A program made the translations under genes and the position numbers. The notes beneath the pieces were generated by a model, which did not search any database, was not told the DNA's origin, and saw only the letters and a list, made by a program, of their open reading frames with translations. DNA of 64,000 nt, taken from positions 124,001-188,000 of the forward strand of contig NZ_ACDZ02000008.1 of the NCBI RefSeq assembly GCF_000173915.1, in the 5' to 3' direction. Below, piece by piece: positions 29,191-38,517 of the stretch. Within the stretch, counting starts at the first letter, position 1. Every line of letters starts with the position of its first letter. This DNA comes from Gemella haemolysans ATCC 10379. Lineage in GTDB: Bacteria; Bacillota; Bacilli; Staphylococcales; Gemellaceae.

Positions 29191-29794
29191 CTAGATAACC
29201 TCTTTCCTGAAGACCTTTCTTAATTTTTTCGAACTTAGTTTCAGCTTGCTTTGTTGTCGCAATTATATCTTCTAATAATCCTTCTGGCGCTGGAGGAATT
29301 TCTTTTTTCTCTTCTTTCTCCTCAGATAGCTCAGTAATATTACTCTTCTTACCTTTTCCTACAGAAATTTTCATATTCCCTATAAATTGAAGTTTTTTCA
29401 AATCTTTTAGAGTTTTTGTCTCCTGTTTAGGCTCCTGATTTTCTTCCTGTACTTCTTGTTTTTTCTGAACTTCAGGTTGTTCTTTAACTTCCTTTTTAAT
29501 CGGTGATTTTGGTTTATTTTTCTTTTTGTTCTGTTTTTCCTTAGAGTTTTTCTCTACTTTTTTCTTCTCACCTTCTGCTTGTTTCAACTCTTTTTGTGTC
29601 AAAATCACTAAAGAATCCTTTGTACTTTTCTCCTCGGCTTTAATAACAAAACCAACAGAAAAAATCTCTTCTAGCTTTTTCTTTTTACCTATAAACATAT
29701 TTTCCTTTGGTAAAAATGCATCTTTGCCATTTTCTAGTTTTATATATAATCCTTTGCTTTCAACTTTCGTTACCTTACCTGCAACTTTACTCAT
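29180..29794 (-). CDS. S1-domain RNA-binding protein (YabR position)
   Basis: The 204-residue protein has a short N-terminal S1/OB-like fold (about 1-70: GKVTKVESKGLYIKLENGKDAFLP). It is followed by a long low-complexity Lys/Glu/Gln-rich linker (about 72-130) and a C-terminal helical segment. In B. subtilis and staphylococci the S1 protein YabR precedes tilS, so context supports homology, though the linker and tail are unlike YabR. The role may be RNA or ribosome binding. AGGTGA lies before the ATG. It is the first gene of the tilS-hpt-ftsH group. Confidence 0.65.
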   Translation of the reverse strand: MSKVAGKVTKVESKGLYIKLENGKDAFLPKENMFIGKKKKLEEIFSVGFVIKAEEKSTKDSLVILTQKELKQAEGEKKKVEKNSKEKQNKKKNKPKSPIKKEVKEQPEVQKKQEVQEENQEPKQETKTLKDLKKLQFIGNMKISVGKGKKSNITELSEEKEEKKEIPPAPEGLLEDIIATTKQAETKFEKIKKGLQERGYLDGH

Positions 29795-29820
29795 TTAATC
29801 ACCTCACTATCAATTAGAAA

Positions 29821-29994
29821 GGGAGCAACTCAAAAATCGTGATTTCGTAGAAATCGATCTTTCAGAGTCACCCCCACACAGTTTATTAGATATCTAAAAA
29901 GCTTTTATAAAGCGAATTTAGATATCAATAAACCACTGCGTCTATGAACTCTCATATACACTTTGTTAAAATTTAGGTCTTTCGGGTCAGCCCC
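29821..29994. repeat. Dispersed structured repeat, full copy A
   Basis: About 174 bases: a first hairpin (GAGCAACTC...GAGTCACCCCC), a middle stem with arms GTTTATTAGATATCTAAA and TTTAGATATCAATAAAC, and a terminal part ending GGGTCAGCCCC. The ends are imperfect inverted repeats. Near-identical copies occur at 32739-32913 and, inverted, at 38341-38515. Confidence 0.85.
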
Positions 29995-30372
29995 TACATC
30001 TTAAATCTTTCCTATTTATTTTACTTAAATATTATACCACACTATATTCATCTATTGAAATATCAAAGATAATCCGGGAGAGTAATATAACCCACTATAC
30101 TTTATTCCTTCGCAACTAAAAAACACCAACTTCAAAAAAGTTATTCTTCTGAAATCAGCGCTCAATTATTAAATCTTCTTCTAAATAATGTTATGTTAAC
30201 TATCTCTAGTAAAAAACACTACTAAACTTTATTATACCATAAAAATAAAGATTTTATCAGTCTTTAATTTTTAAAATTTTTGTGCTATGTTAAAGATACC
30301 AAAGGTATATGTTTCATATCATATATACTTATTTCATAGTAAATATGCAATACGCATTTCAGGGAGGTCACT
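29995..30372. other. Intergenic region upstream of a small membrane protein gene
   Basis: AT-rich sequence with no gene. It must hold the promoters of the plus-strand gene at 30373 and of the minus-strand S1-protein/tilS operon, but no convincing hexamer pair was found. Confidence 0.4.
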
Positions 30373-30612
30373 ATGTTAAACGCAGAAAAAATAAAAAAAA
30401 GATATTACATATTTCTAGTATTCTATTTATTATTTGGTGCTGTATTTTATTTCTTGTTTGATGGATTTGATGGAGTATTTGGTCCAGATTTTAGACAAAA
30501 ACACAAAATCACAATATTTGTGATTAATTTCCTTTGTAGTAGTTTACCTATAGTGTTAGCTTTGATTATAAATAACTATATAGATAAAAAAACTAAAAAC
30601 GTAGAAAAATAA
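30373..30612 (+). CDS. Small two-span membrane protein of unknown function
   Basis: The 79-residue protein has two hydrophobic segments (about 11-30 and 48-68) joined by a loop containing FDGFDGVFGPDFRQK, and a basic tail. Its ribosome binding context GGGAGGTCACTATG closely resembles that of the 46-residue gene at 12953. It is followed by hairpins of the repeat family. Family not recognised. Confidence 0.6.
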   Translation: MLNAEKIKKRYYIFLVFYLLFGAVFYFLFDGFDGVFGPDFRQKHKITIFVINFLCSSLPIVLALIINNYIDKKTKNVEK

Positions 30613-30621
30613 CACTCTCTA

Positions 30622-30738
30622 AAACTAGCTAGCGAGTGATTTGAAAAAATCTTGTTTCTTAGAACTCAAGATTTTCACATCATTCCCATAGCTAGAAGAG
30701 CGACTCAAAATTACTTTTGAGTCGCCCTTCTTTTTTTA
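30622..30738 (+). terminator. Repeat-family hairpins acting as terminator
   Basis: A long imperfect hairpin (30622-30693) is followed by a compact one, GCGACTCAAAA with TTTTGAGTCGC, and then seven T residues (30695-30738). The GCGACTCAAAA core is that of the dispersed repeat. It terminates the small gene and lies against the capD stop. Confidence 0.65.
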
Positions 30739-32607
30739 TCCATTATAACAATTTATTATTTCAAATAACTTGCTACATATTTCTTCATTTGTTGAATGTC
30801 CTAGCATTGATTTTAACTCTACTAGTTTTTTATCTAATTCCTCAACGTCAATATCTAAGGTTGTATTTTTATAGATCATTTGGTTATCTGTCTTTTCACT
30901 GCTTTCGTAATCAAGCGATAACTCTTCATACATTTTCTCACCGGGTCTTAGACCAATCTCTTCGATGTCTATATCTTTATATGGTTCTAATCCTGATAGT
31001 TTAATTAAGTTTGTCGCAAGATCTATAATTTTTACAGGTTCTCCCATGTCTAATAGGAATATTTCCCCTTCACTTGCGTAATATCCAGCTTGTAGTACCA
31101 ACTGCGCCGCTTCTGGAATCGTCATGAAATAACGAATAATATTTCTATGTGTAATTGTGATAGGTCCACCTTTTTTAATCTGTTCTTTAAAGATAGGAAT
31201 AACAGAACCATTTGAACCTAATACATTACCGAATCTAACCGCAGCGAATTTCGTTTTATACTTATTACCTTTTGATTGTAAAATAATCTCTGTTAAACGT
31301 TTCGAAGCGCCCATAGCATTCGTAGGATTTACCGCCTTGTCAGTAGAAATCATAATAAATCTTTCTACTTCTTTTTCGATGGCTACATCCATAACATTTT
31401 TTGTCCCAAAGACATTATTTTTAATTGCTTCTTGTGGACGACGTTCCATTAAAGGTACGTGTTTATGTGCTGCCGCGTGGAACACTACACTCGGTTTATA
31501 CTTATCGAATACCTCAGCTAAAGCCTCTTTTTCACGAATACTTACTATTTCAGAAATATAGTTTATATTCTCGTATTCCTTACTATGTGATTTTTCAAAA
31601 TCTAAATCACGTTCTAACATATATAATGCATTCTCGTTAACATCAACTAAGACAAGTTGACTAGGTTTGAATTTGAATATTTCTCTTACAATCTGGCTTC
31701 CAATCGAACCACCAGCACCCGTAACAAGGATACTCTTTCCTTTAATATAAGAACGAATCTCTCCTTGAGAAAGCTTCACTTCTCCACGCCCTAATAAGTC
31801 CTCGATAGATACATCTTTTAAGTGTTTAGAAATACTCTCTCCATCTTCTACAGCAACACCAGAGCTCATTACCTTAACACTAACATTGGCTTCTTTCAGA
31901 ACATTTAATATTCTATTTTTATTATAGGCACTAATCGAAGGAATAGCTAAAAATACTTGTTCTACTTCGTATTTTGGAATAAGTTTTAGTATTTCATAAG
32001 TTGTCCCAACCACTGTAACACCACTGATTACAGAATTTTTTCGATTATCATCTATAAGTCCAACTACATTAGCACGGAAAATATTATTTTTAGATAACTC
32101 TTTTAATAATATGTATCCAGCATCTCCTGCACCGATTATAAATGTATTTTTATAAGTACTAGATCCATACTTACCAGCTTCTCTTTCACGTAAGGCACGA
32201 TATAACATTCTTGTAAACATCATACCCGCTATTATTAATAAAGGTGAGAAGATAGCAAATCTAACATTTGAGAATGTATCAGGTAACATGTACTGATAAA
32301 GGATACTCGTAATCAAGTCCCCTAGAACTACTGAAATACAAATATTTACTATCTCATTAACACCTAAGTATGACCATAATGATTTATTAGTACCAAATAA
32401 ATAAAAACTAATTGTATATATAACGAGTGAAATCACTAGAAATTCTAATATCTCAACATAATGGCCATTTAGCATCGCAAATGGATCGGATGCTTTACCT
32501 AAAAATATCGATGCTACTACACCTAATGCAACCGTCAATAAGTCCAGTAACATAATAAGTTTAAATCTATGATTTATATATATTTTTGATGAAAATAGTC
32601 TATTCAT
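30736..32607 (-). CDS. Membrane-anchored nucleotide-sugar 4,6-dehydratase (CapD/PglF-like)
   Basis: The 623-residue protein has four or five N-terminal membrane helices (about 15-125), a first Rossmann-like CoA-binding fold (IIGAGDAGYILLKEL, about 150), and a second extended SDR domain with GAGGSIGSQIVREI (about 291). The catalytic segment TDKAVNPTNAM carries the Thr-Asp-Lys and downstream Met typical of the long-type UDP-GlcNAc 4,6-dehydratases. Such enzymes start the synthesis of modified amino sugars for capsule or glycoprotein glycans. No glycosyltransferase gene is adjacent, so the pathway partners must be elsewhere. AGGAG precedes the ATG. Confidence 0.88.
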   Translation of the reverse strand: MNRLFSSKIYINHRFKLIMLLDLLTVALGVVASIFLGKASDPFAMLNGHYVEILEFLVISLVIYTISFYLFGTNKSLWSYLGVNEIVNICISVVLGDLITSILYQYMLPDTFSNVRFAIFSPLLIIAGMMFTRMLYRALREREAGKYGSSTYKNTFIIGAGDAGYILLKELSKNNIFRANVVGLIDDNRKNSVISGVTVVGTTYEILKLIPKYEVEQVFLAIPSISAYNKNRILNVLKEANVSVKVMSSGVAVEDGESISKHLKDVSIEDLLGRGEVKLSQGEIRSYIKGKSILVTGAGGSIGSQIVREIFKFKPSQLVLVDVNENALYMLERDLDFEKSHSKEYENINYISEIVSIREKEALAEVFDKYKPSVVFHAAAHKHVPLMERRPQEAIKNNVFGTKNVMDVAIEKEVERFIMISTDKAVNPTNAMGASKRLTEIILQSKGNKYKTKFAAVRFGNVLGSNGSVIPIFKEQIKKGGPITITHRNIIRYFMTIPEAAQLVLQAGYYASEGEIFLLDMGEPVKIIDLATNLIKLSGLEPYKDIDIEEIGLRPGEKMYEELSLDYESSEKTDNQMIYKNTTLDIDVEELDKKLVELKSMLGHSTNEEICSKLFEIINCYNG

Positions 32608-32674
32608 AACATCTCCTACAAATTTACCAAAGAGCTTTAAGATTGACTAAACCCAAATCCTAAGTAATCACAAT

Positions 32675-32726
32675 AGTTTATCTATATCTAAATATCGAAA
32701 AAGATACTTATGATAATCAATAAACT
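32675..32726. repeat. Degenerate middle-stem copy of the dispersed repeat
   Basis: Arms AGTTTAT and ATAAACT with TATCTAAATATC inside; it is joined by TGCGGGGAACA to copy B, in the opposite orientation. Confidence 0.5.
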
Positions 32727-32738
32727 ATGCGGGGAACA

Positions 32739-32913
32739 GGGAGTGACTCAAAAATCGTGATTTCAAAGAAATCGATTTTGTCGAGTCACCCCCGCAAAGT
32801 TTATTAGATATCTAAAAAGCTTTTATAAAGCGAATTTAGATATCAATAAACCACTGCGTCTATGAGTTTTCATATACACGTTGTTAAAATTTAGGTCTTT
32901 TGGATCAACCCCC
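32739..32913. repeat. Dispersed structured repeat, full copy B
   Basis: About 175 bases, nearly the same sequence as copy A from GAGTGACTC to the terminal GGATCAACCCCC. Middle stem and CACTGCGTCTATGA spacer are conserved. Confidence 0.85.
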
Positions 32914-32936
32914 GCCCCTCAGCTCTTCTACATATT

Positions 32937-33188
32937 TTAAAACAATCTATAACCAAAGTAACATGTCGCAGCAATTATAATACATAATATCAAAATGCTA
33001 ATTTTTCTAGTTTCCTTGATTACTTTTATCTCTACTATTTTTTGAACTATTAATATAGTTATAGCTACGAAAATCGCTGTAGTCTTAATCCTTTGATTTT
33101 CTATAAACATTGTCGCAATTATTATAGCTAAACTAAAAACTGTAATAAGCATATTAACAGCCATAAATATTAATTTTTTATCCGCCAT
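32937..33188 (-). CDS. Small membrane protein downstream of cdaR
   Basis: The 83-residue protein is made of three hydrophobic segments with short basic loops (ENQRIKTT; KVIKETRK). It starts three bases after the stop of cdaR, so it is the third gene of the cdaA-cdaR operon, where most Firmicutes have glmM. I do not recognise the family. A link to cyclic di-AMP signalling is suggested only by position. Confidence 0.65.
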   Translation of the reverse strand: MADKKLIFMAVNMLITVFSLAIIIATMFIENQRIKTTAIFVAITILIVQKIVEIKVIKETRKISILILCIIIAATCYFGYRLF

Positions 33189-33190
33189 AA

Positions 33191-34153
33191 TTATTTTTTC
33201 CTTATCTTGATTGTTACTTTAACAATCGGTGTATCCGTCGCAATTCGAATATTTTCTTTAGGATAAATCTTCAAATTACTTCGTTCTTCTGTTTCTTCTT
33301 TAACATCACTTAAATCGACATCAACGAACATCTCTGACACTCTAGCCAACGTAGCTTCATCTTCCGCCCTAATAGCTACTTTAGAAACATCAGCAGTCGC
33401 ACTAATAAGCTCGAATTCTGGAGGAAGACTACCTATAGTGTTTACTTCTAGTGGAACTTCTTTTTCGATATTCTTCAACTCTATATTCATAACTGTTGAA
33501 CTTGGTTCTATTTGAATATCCTCGATTTTGTTATAGTCACTATCGTATGCTACTAACTTAGCTTCTTCTCTAGTATTTCTATTAAGCTTCGTACGAGTAT
33601 CGCTCTCAGCACGAACCTCATTTATTCTATTAAGACTTTCTATCGCACCAGAAATCTTGACTGTTTCATTTGTCACACTAAGATTATCTACTTCATATCC
33701 AATCAGTAAACGTTCTTTCTTAACTACCGGTGTAACTCTAAACTCTTTTGTTGCTTTTTCTCTAATAGATATAGTTATAACAGACGGTTCTGCGGTACCA
33801 TCAACACCTTTTTCTAACCCATCAATCTCAATTCTAACCTTTTGATCATCACCTATTTGAGCATTTCTAAGATTTAACTTCGCCTTGAAGTTTTTAGCAA
33901 CACTTTCTTTTTGAACTTTTGTTTTCGTTCCAGATAATTTCACAGATACTGTATTAGGAATACCTACTACATAAAGCTTATCTCTATCATAATCAACATC
34001 CAATAGCACATCACTTACCCAAGCTGTTGCATTATCACTGCTACTATCTCCAAGAACCGAAAAGTTTTTAAAATTCTCATTAACCGATAGGAACAATAAT
34101 ATCGCTATTAAAAATGATATTAACTTTAACTTATTATTTTCTTTTAGTTGCAT
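33191..34153 (-). CDS. cdaR: YbbR-domain regulator of CdaA
   Basis: The 320-residue protein has one N-terminal membrane helix (about 9-25) and an extracytoplasmic part with three or four YbbR repeats (about 45-320), including AWVSDVLLDVDYD and KEVPLEVNTIGSLPPEFEL. CdaR binds and modulates the diadenylate cyclase CdaA at the membrane. It follows cdaA after 11 bases, as usual. A GAGGTGATATT ribosome binding site precedes the ATG. Confidence 0.92.
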   Translation of the reverse strand: MQLKENNKLKLISFLIAILLFLSVNENFKNFSVLGDSSSDNATAWVSDVLLDVDYDRDKLYVVGIPNTVSVKLSGTKTKVQKESVAKNFKAKLNLRNAQIGDDQKVRIEIDGLEKGVDGTAEPSVITISIREKATKEFRVTPVVKKERLLIGYEVDNLSVTNETVKISGAIESLNRINEVRAESDTRTKLNRNTREEAKLVAYDSDYNKIEDIQIEPSSTVMNIELKNIEKEVPLEVNTIGSLPPEFELISATADVSKVAIRAEDEATLARVSEMFVDVDLSDVKEETEERSNLKIYPKENIRIATDTPIVKVTIKIRKK

Positions 34154-34164
34154 AATATCACCTC

Positions 34165-34971
34165 TTATTTAATTATTTTTTCTTGCTGTTTCCAATTTTT
34201 CGCCAAGTAATCAGCTAAATCGTCTGTTGAGTAATCTGATGTTAAGATTCCATTTTGACAAACACTAATCTTCCCTGTTTCCTCTGATACGGCGATTATT
34301 ATAGCATCTGTAACTTCAGATAATCCTAATGCAGCACGGTGTCTTGTACCATAGCTACTAGCTATCGATCTATTATCCGATAAAGGAAGCACACAGCTTG
34401 CAGCACGAATCTTATTCTCATCGATTATCATAGCACCGTCATGCAAAGGTGTATTTGGAATAAAAATATTAATTATAAGTTCATTTGTCACCTCGGCATT
34501 GACCGTAATACCACTTTCAACGTATTCATCAAGACCTGTATTATTTTCTAGTACGATTAATGCACCTATTCTTCGACGTGCCATATGTCTAGATGAATCA
34601 ACAACAGCCTTTATAATCTGTTCAGTCGAATTTTTCTGAACATCTTTATAGTTAATATTGAAGATATTAGACAGCTGTACCCTTCCTATGTATTCAAGAG
34701 CTCGTCGTAATTCCGGTTGGAATATAATCATTATACCTAATACTCCCCAAGTTACTACTTGTTCAAAAATGTATGTCATCGTTCTAAATCCGATGAAGTT
34801 AAAGAATATTTTTAGTCCAATAACAATTAAAATACCTTTAACAAGTTGCATACCACGAGTACCTTTTAATAAACTCAATAGCTTATAAACTAAAAACCAA
34901 ACTAATAATATATCTAATAGATGAATAATTAGTGTTAGCGTACTTACTCCTGATAAGTATTCAGCTATCAT
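34165..34971 (-). CDS. cdaA: Diadenylate cyclase CdaA (cyclic di-AMP synthase)
   Basis: The 268-residue protein has three N-terminal membrane helices and a DAC domain with the two signature motifs DGAMI and GTRHRAALG (active-site Asp-Gly-Ala and Arg-His-Arg). It makes cyclic di-AMP from two ATP; this messenger controls potassium, osmolytes and cell wall homeostasis. I chose the ATG at 34971 because AAGGAAGGAG precedes it; an ATG 27 codons earlier lacks such a site and would add a soluble tail. An extended -10 (TGATATAAT, 35052-35057) and a small hairpin with ACGCATA/TATGCGT arms lie in the leader. Confidence 0.95.
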   Translation of the reverse strand: MIAEYLSGVSTLTLIIHLLDILLVWFLVYKLLSLLKGTRGMQLVKGILIVIGLKIFFNFIGFRTMTYIFEQVVTWGVLGIMIIFQPELRRALEYIGRVQLSNIFNINYKDVQKNSTEQIIKAVVDSSRHMARRRIGALIVLENNTGLDEYVESGITVNAEVTNELIINIFIPNTPLHDGAMIIDENKIRAASCVLPLSDNRSIASSYGTRHRAALGLSEVTDAIIIAVSEETGKISVCQNGILTSDYSTDDLADYLAKNWKQQEKIIK

Positions 34972-35100
34972 AAATAATCTCCTTCCTTTAATTAATAATA
35001 TCTCGCTACGCATATAACCCTTATTCTTATGCGTATAGCAGTCCACTTTCAATTATATCATAAAATGCAAGCGTTGTGCTATTTTTTATAGAAGAAAAAA

Positions 35101-35137
35101 GAAGATATTTTACAATTAACATATGCAAAATATCTTC
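35101..35137 (-). terminator. Terminator after the pyruvate-kinase-like gene
   Basis: An 11-bp perfect stem (35101-35111 with 35127-35137) is followed on the minus strand by TTTTTTCTTC. Confidence 0.7.
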
Positions 35138-35238
35138 AATATACTTTTTATAATTTTAGCTTTTAGTTATTCCTCACTAAATAGTAGCTTATATCCCTTG
35201 TAGCATTGAGTTTATCCCTGTAAACTATCATTAGTTCA

Positions 35239-36387
35239 CTAATCAACCTTACTTATGTATACGAAATCCGTAGGTGGCACAGTACCTTTTCCAGTATCTG
35301 GTTGACCAGCAGTTATTAGGATAGAATCTCCAACTTCAGCTAGTCCAACTTCTTTAGAATATGCAGAAGCATTACTTAGCATCTCTTCCATACTCAACAT
35401 TTTAGGTTCAATATATGGTACTATTCCTCTAGTAATAATTAATTTTCTAGCACTTTCCCTATCAGGTAAAACCGCTAGCACAGGTATATTTGGACGATAC
35501 CTAGCGATGAAACGGGCTGTTGTTCCTGATTTTGTATAAGTTACAATATTTTTTACATCAACTGCTTCTAAAAGATGTTTTGTCGTCATAGAAACAGCAT
35601 GAGAGATACTCATTTTATATTCAGCCACTTCAAATCTTTCTGCATCAACAGCATTATTTTTTTCAACAGTTCTTATAATTCTATCTACTGTTTCTAGGGC
35701 TTCACATGGATAATCACCAATCGCAGTCTCCTCTGTTAACATTACCGCATCAACACCGTCGAAAATTGCATTCGCAACATCAGACACTTCAGCTCTAGTC
35801 GGTCTTGGATTGTAAACCATAGAATACAACATTTGAGTAGTTAAAATTACTACTTTCGCAGCTTCATTAGCTCTTCTTACTATTTCCTTTTGAATTCCAG
35901 GTAAATCTTCATACGAAATATCCACCCCAAGTTCATCACGATTAATCATAATCGCATCTGCAATTTCCAGTATATCATCAAGATTGTCATAACCATCTTT
36001 ACAATCTATCTTAACAATAATCCCTATATTTTTTCCATGTGACTTAATAAGCTCTTTTACCTTTGTAATCTCTTCTAAGTTCCCAACAAAAGGACACGCA
36101 ACGAAGTCTACATCATTTACGCAGGCAAAGTCTACATTCTCCTCATCTATTCTTATAAGTTTATATTTATTTTTCGCATAAATATGATCCACATCATATA
36201 TTATAGCTAAATCTCTCCCCACTTCTTCTCTTAGTGCTTTAACCTTCTCTATTCTTTCTACATTTTGTTCATTACTCCCATAGTAAGAATCTATCAATAC
36301 AGCATCCGCTGCACCTTCCACTATTTTTCGTAATACTTTATCTGTAGCATCACCTATAGTAGCTATTATTTTAGAATTTCTAATCAT
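35239..36387 (-). CDS. Pyruvate-kinase-like protein without B domain, probably inactive
   Basis: The 382-residue protein is a clear pyruvate kinase paralogue: [27 protein letters not shown] and a full C domain are well kept. The whole B domain (about 100 residues, the lid over the active site) is missing, replaced by a short linker near KNKYKLIRIDEEN. Catalytic residues are also lost: the RLNFSHG motif of the true enzyme reads LIDSYYG here, and IARGDLGVE reads INRDELGVD. The lysine in IVKIDC remains. Catalysis of PEP turnover is very unlikely. It may bind a ligand or regulate the true Pyk encoded at 4767. GGATAGGTGAAG precedes the ATG; the frame is open throughout, so it is not a decayed pseudogene. 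Confidence 0.85.
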   Translation of the reverse strand: MIRNSKIIATIGDATDKVLRKIVEGAADAVLIDSYYGSNEQNVERIEKVKALREEVGRDLAIIYDVDHIYAKNKYKLIRIDEENVDFACVNDVDFVACPFVGNLEEITKVKELIKSHGKNIGIIVKIDCKDGYDNLDDILEIADAIMINRDELGVDISYEDLPGIQKEIVRRANEAAKVVILTTQMLYSMVYNPRPTRAEVSDVANAIFDGVDAVMLTEETAIGDYPCEALETVDRIIRTVEKNNAVDAERFEVAEYKMSISHAVSMTTKHLLEAVDVKNIVTYTKSGTTARFIARYRPNIPVLAVLPDRESARKLIITRGIVPYIEPKMLSMEEMLSNASAYSKEVGLAEVGDSILITAGQPDTGKGTVPPTDFVYISKVD

Positions 36388-36840
36388 AATTCTTCACCTA
36401 TCCATATCATTATTTCATATTTTATTATAGCACAGCAAAATATAACATACCATATACTAAAGATTATAACAGATTTCTACCGCATTTATTAATATAATAA
36501 ATATTTTTACTAAAAAGCTATAGTTTAATTATATTAAAATTCTATAATTACAATAATATCATTTTCAAATCCCATTTCAAATTATTATAAATTAAAAAAA
36601 TATAACTATATATATCGTTTTCAAAAAGAGTTATATTTTATTAAATAAAAGAAAAAATCTTACCTTGTTTGTAAGGTTTTTTCTTACAAAATAGCTTACA
36701 TTTGTAGTTGTTTTTTAGCGATAATTATGCAAAATATTTATAAAGTTTATTTACCTATAAGTTTTATTTAAAGGATATAGTAGCTTCTCTAAAAATCGAG
36801 ACTATAAAAAAAATAATATTACCTAATATTTTAAAAACTA
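36388..36840. other. AT-rich intergenic region between divergent genes
   Basis: It contains a hairpin at 36651-36683 (GAAAAAATCTTAC with GTAAGGTTTTTTC) of unknown role and a weak cre-like TGAAAACGATAT on the minus strand near 36620. No gene or riboswitch was recognised. Confidence 0.4.
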
Positions 36841-36869
36841 TTGACAACATCCACTCTGTAGTATATAAT
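36841..36869 (+). promoter_or_regulatory. Consensus promoter of the phosphate-ester transporter gene
   Basis: TTGACA (36841-36846), 17 bases, TATAAT (36864-36869). Confidence 0.8.
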
Positions 36870-36942
36870 TTTACATACTGATATAACACATAGTTTTCAG
36901 TTATTAAAATTTATATATACTATATTTAGGAGGAACATTTTT

Positions 36943-38280
36943 ATGTTATCATTTTTAAAACCTAAAGCTAAATCACATACAGTTCCTGCCGATAAAGTTA
37001 TGCCAACATATAAGAAATTAAGATTTATTTCTTTCCTTGGAGTGTTCCTTGGATACATGGCATTCTATATTGTTAGAAATAACATCAGTTTATCGAGTAG
37101 TGACCTTAAAGCATCTTTAGGAATTTCTAAAACTCAAATGGGTGCAATCATGAGTTACATGTTACTTGCATACGGATTAAGTAAAGGATTCATGAGTAGT
37201 TTATCGGATAAAGCAGATCCGAAAAAATATATGGCTCTTGGACTTTTCCTTTGCGCATCTGTAAACTTAGCACTTGGAGTTAGTCACACTGTATTCTTAG
37301 TATCAATCTTAGTAATTTTACTAGGACTTTTCCAAGGTATGGGGGTTGGACCAGCATTCATCACACTTGCAAGCTGGTACCCTAAAAAAGAACGTGGTCG
37401 TATGACTGCTCTTTGGAATATTTCCCACAACATCGGTGGAGGAATCGTAGCAAGTATCGTTACATTAGGATTCTTCATCTTTGGTAAAGAACACTGGAAA
37501 TTAGCATACTACGTATTCCCAGCGATTATCGCTATTATCTTCGTTGTTATTATCCTTGTATTAGTTAAAGGAAAACCAGAAAACGAAGGTCTACCAACTA
37601 TGGAAGAAATCACTGGTGAAACACAAAAAGTAGAAGTAAAACACGTACCAGAAGAAGCTGCAAACTTAAGCGCAGGGCAAATCTTCATAAACTACGTATT
37701 AAAAAATAAACACGCTTGGTATGTATCTCTAGTTGATACATTCGTATACTTAATCCGTTTCGGATTAATTTCTTGGCTTCCAATTTACTTATTAGAAACT
37801 AAAGGGTTCACAAAAGGACAAATGGGTATCGCCTTCACATTATTCGAGTGGGCTGCTATTCCATCAACACTTCTTGCTGGATACCTATCTGATAAAGTAT
37901 TCAAAGGTTACCGTATGCCTCCAGCAATCGGTGCAATGGTTATCATTTTCTTCTGTCTAATCGGATATTGGGAAAGTACTTCTCTAGTATGGGTAATCGT
38001 ATTTGCCAGCCTTTCTGGATGTCTAATCTACGTACCACAATTCTTAGCATCAGTTCAAACTATGGAAGTTGTTCCATCATTTGCTGTTGGTAACGCAGTT
38101 GGTCTAAGAGGATTCATGAGTTACATCGTGGGTGCTTCATTCGGTACTTGGTTCATCGGATTCGTTGTTGACCGTGTAGGATGGTCTGGAGGACTTTACG
38201 TACTTCTATCATCTGCAGTTCTTTGTATCGTATTCGCAGTATTAAGTCACCGCGGAGCTAAAGAATTAGCACATAAATAA
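36943..38280 (+). CDS. Organophosphate:phosphate antiporter (GlpT/UhpT family)
   Basis: The 445-residue major facilitator protein has 12 predicted helices. The OPA-family pattern is visible: GYMAFYIVRNNISL in the first helix, YGLSKGFMSSLSDKADPKKYMALGL after helix two, GMGVGPAFITLASWYPKKERGRMTALWNISHN, and a long central loop (about 205-245). Family members import glycerol 3-phosphate, hexose 6-phosphates or phosphoglycerate in exchange for phosphate. Glycerol 3-phosphate versus hexose phosphate cannot be decided. AGGAGG precedes the ATG. It is a single-gene unit with its own promoter and terminator; no uhpABC-type sensor genes are nearby. Confidence 0.88.
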   Translation: MLSFLKPKAKSHTVPADKVMPTYKKLRFISFLGVFLGYMAFYIVRNNISLSSSDLKASLGISKTQMGAIMSYMLLAYGLSKGFMSSLSDKADPKKYMALGLFLCASVNLALGVSHTVFLVSILVILLGLFQGMGVGPAFITLASWYPKKERGRMTALWNISHNIGGGIVASIVTLGFFIFGKEHWKLAYYVFPAIIAIIFVVIILVLVKGKPENEGLPTMEEITGETQKVEVKHVPEEAANLSAGQIFINYVLKNKHAWYVSLVDTFVYLIRFGLISWLPIYLLETKGFTKGQMGIAFTLFEWAAIPSTLLAGYLSDKVFKGYRMPPAIGAMVIIFFCLIGYWESTSLVWVIVFASLSGCLIYVPQFLASVQTMEVVPSFAVGNAVGLRGFMSYIVGASFGTWFIGFVVDRVGWSGGLYVLLSSAVLCIVFAVLSHRGAKELAHK

Positions 38281-38300
38281 TTAAAAATTTAAAACATCAA

Positions 38301-38330
38301 AAAGCACTGAACAAAATCGTTCAGTGCTTT
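38301..38330 (+). terminator. Terminator of the OPA transporter gene
   Basis: A 12-bp perfect stem (AAAGCACTGAAC with GTTCAGTGCTTT) 20 bases past the stop. Confidence 0.8.
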
Positions 38331-38340
38331 CTTATTATTA

Positions 38341-38515
38341 GGGGCTGACCCAAAAGTCCTAAATTTTAACAAAGTGTATATAAGAACTCATAGGCGCAGT
38401 GGTTTATTGACATCTAAATTCGCTTTATAAAAGCTTTTTAGATATCTAATAAACTGTGCGGAGGTGACTCGACAAAACCTTGTTTCTCCGAAATCACGAT
38501 TTTTGAGTCACTCCC
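38341..38515. repeat. Dispersed structured repeat, full copy C (inverted)
   Basis: The reverse complement of copies A and B: starts GGGGCTGACC and ends GAGTCACTCCC. It sits two bases from the stop codon of the oxidase gene on one side and ten bases from a terminator on the other. Confidence 0.85.
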
Positions 38516-38517
38516 TC

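Noticed and set aside
30622-30738. Possible riboswitch before capD
   Set aside because: The structure lies downstream of capD on its strand and downstream of the small plus-strand gene, so it fits a terminator, not a leader.
36388-36840. T-box or other riboswitch before the OPA transporter
   Set aside because: The promoter at 36841 leaves only about 70 bases of leader, without the conserved T-box word or other known aptamer features.
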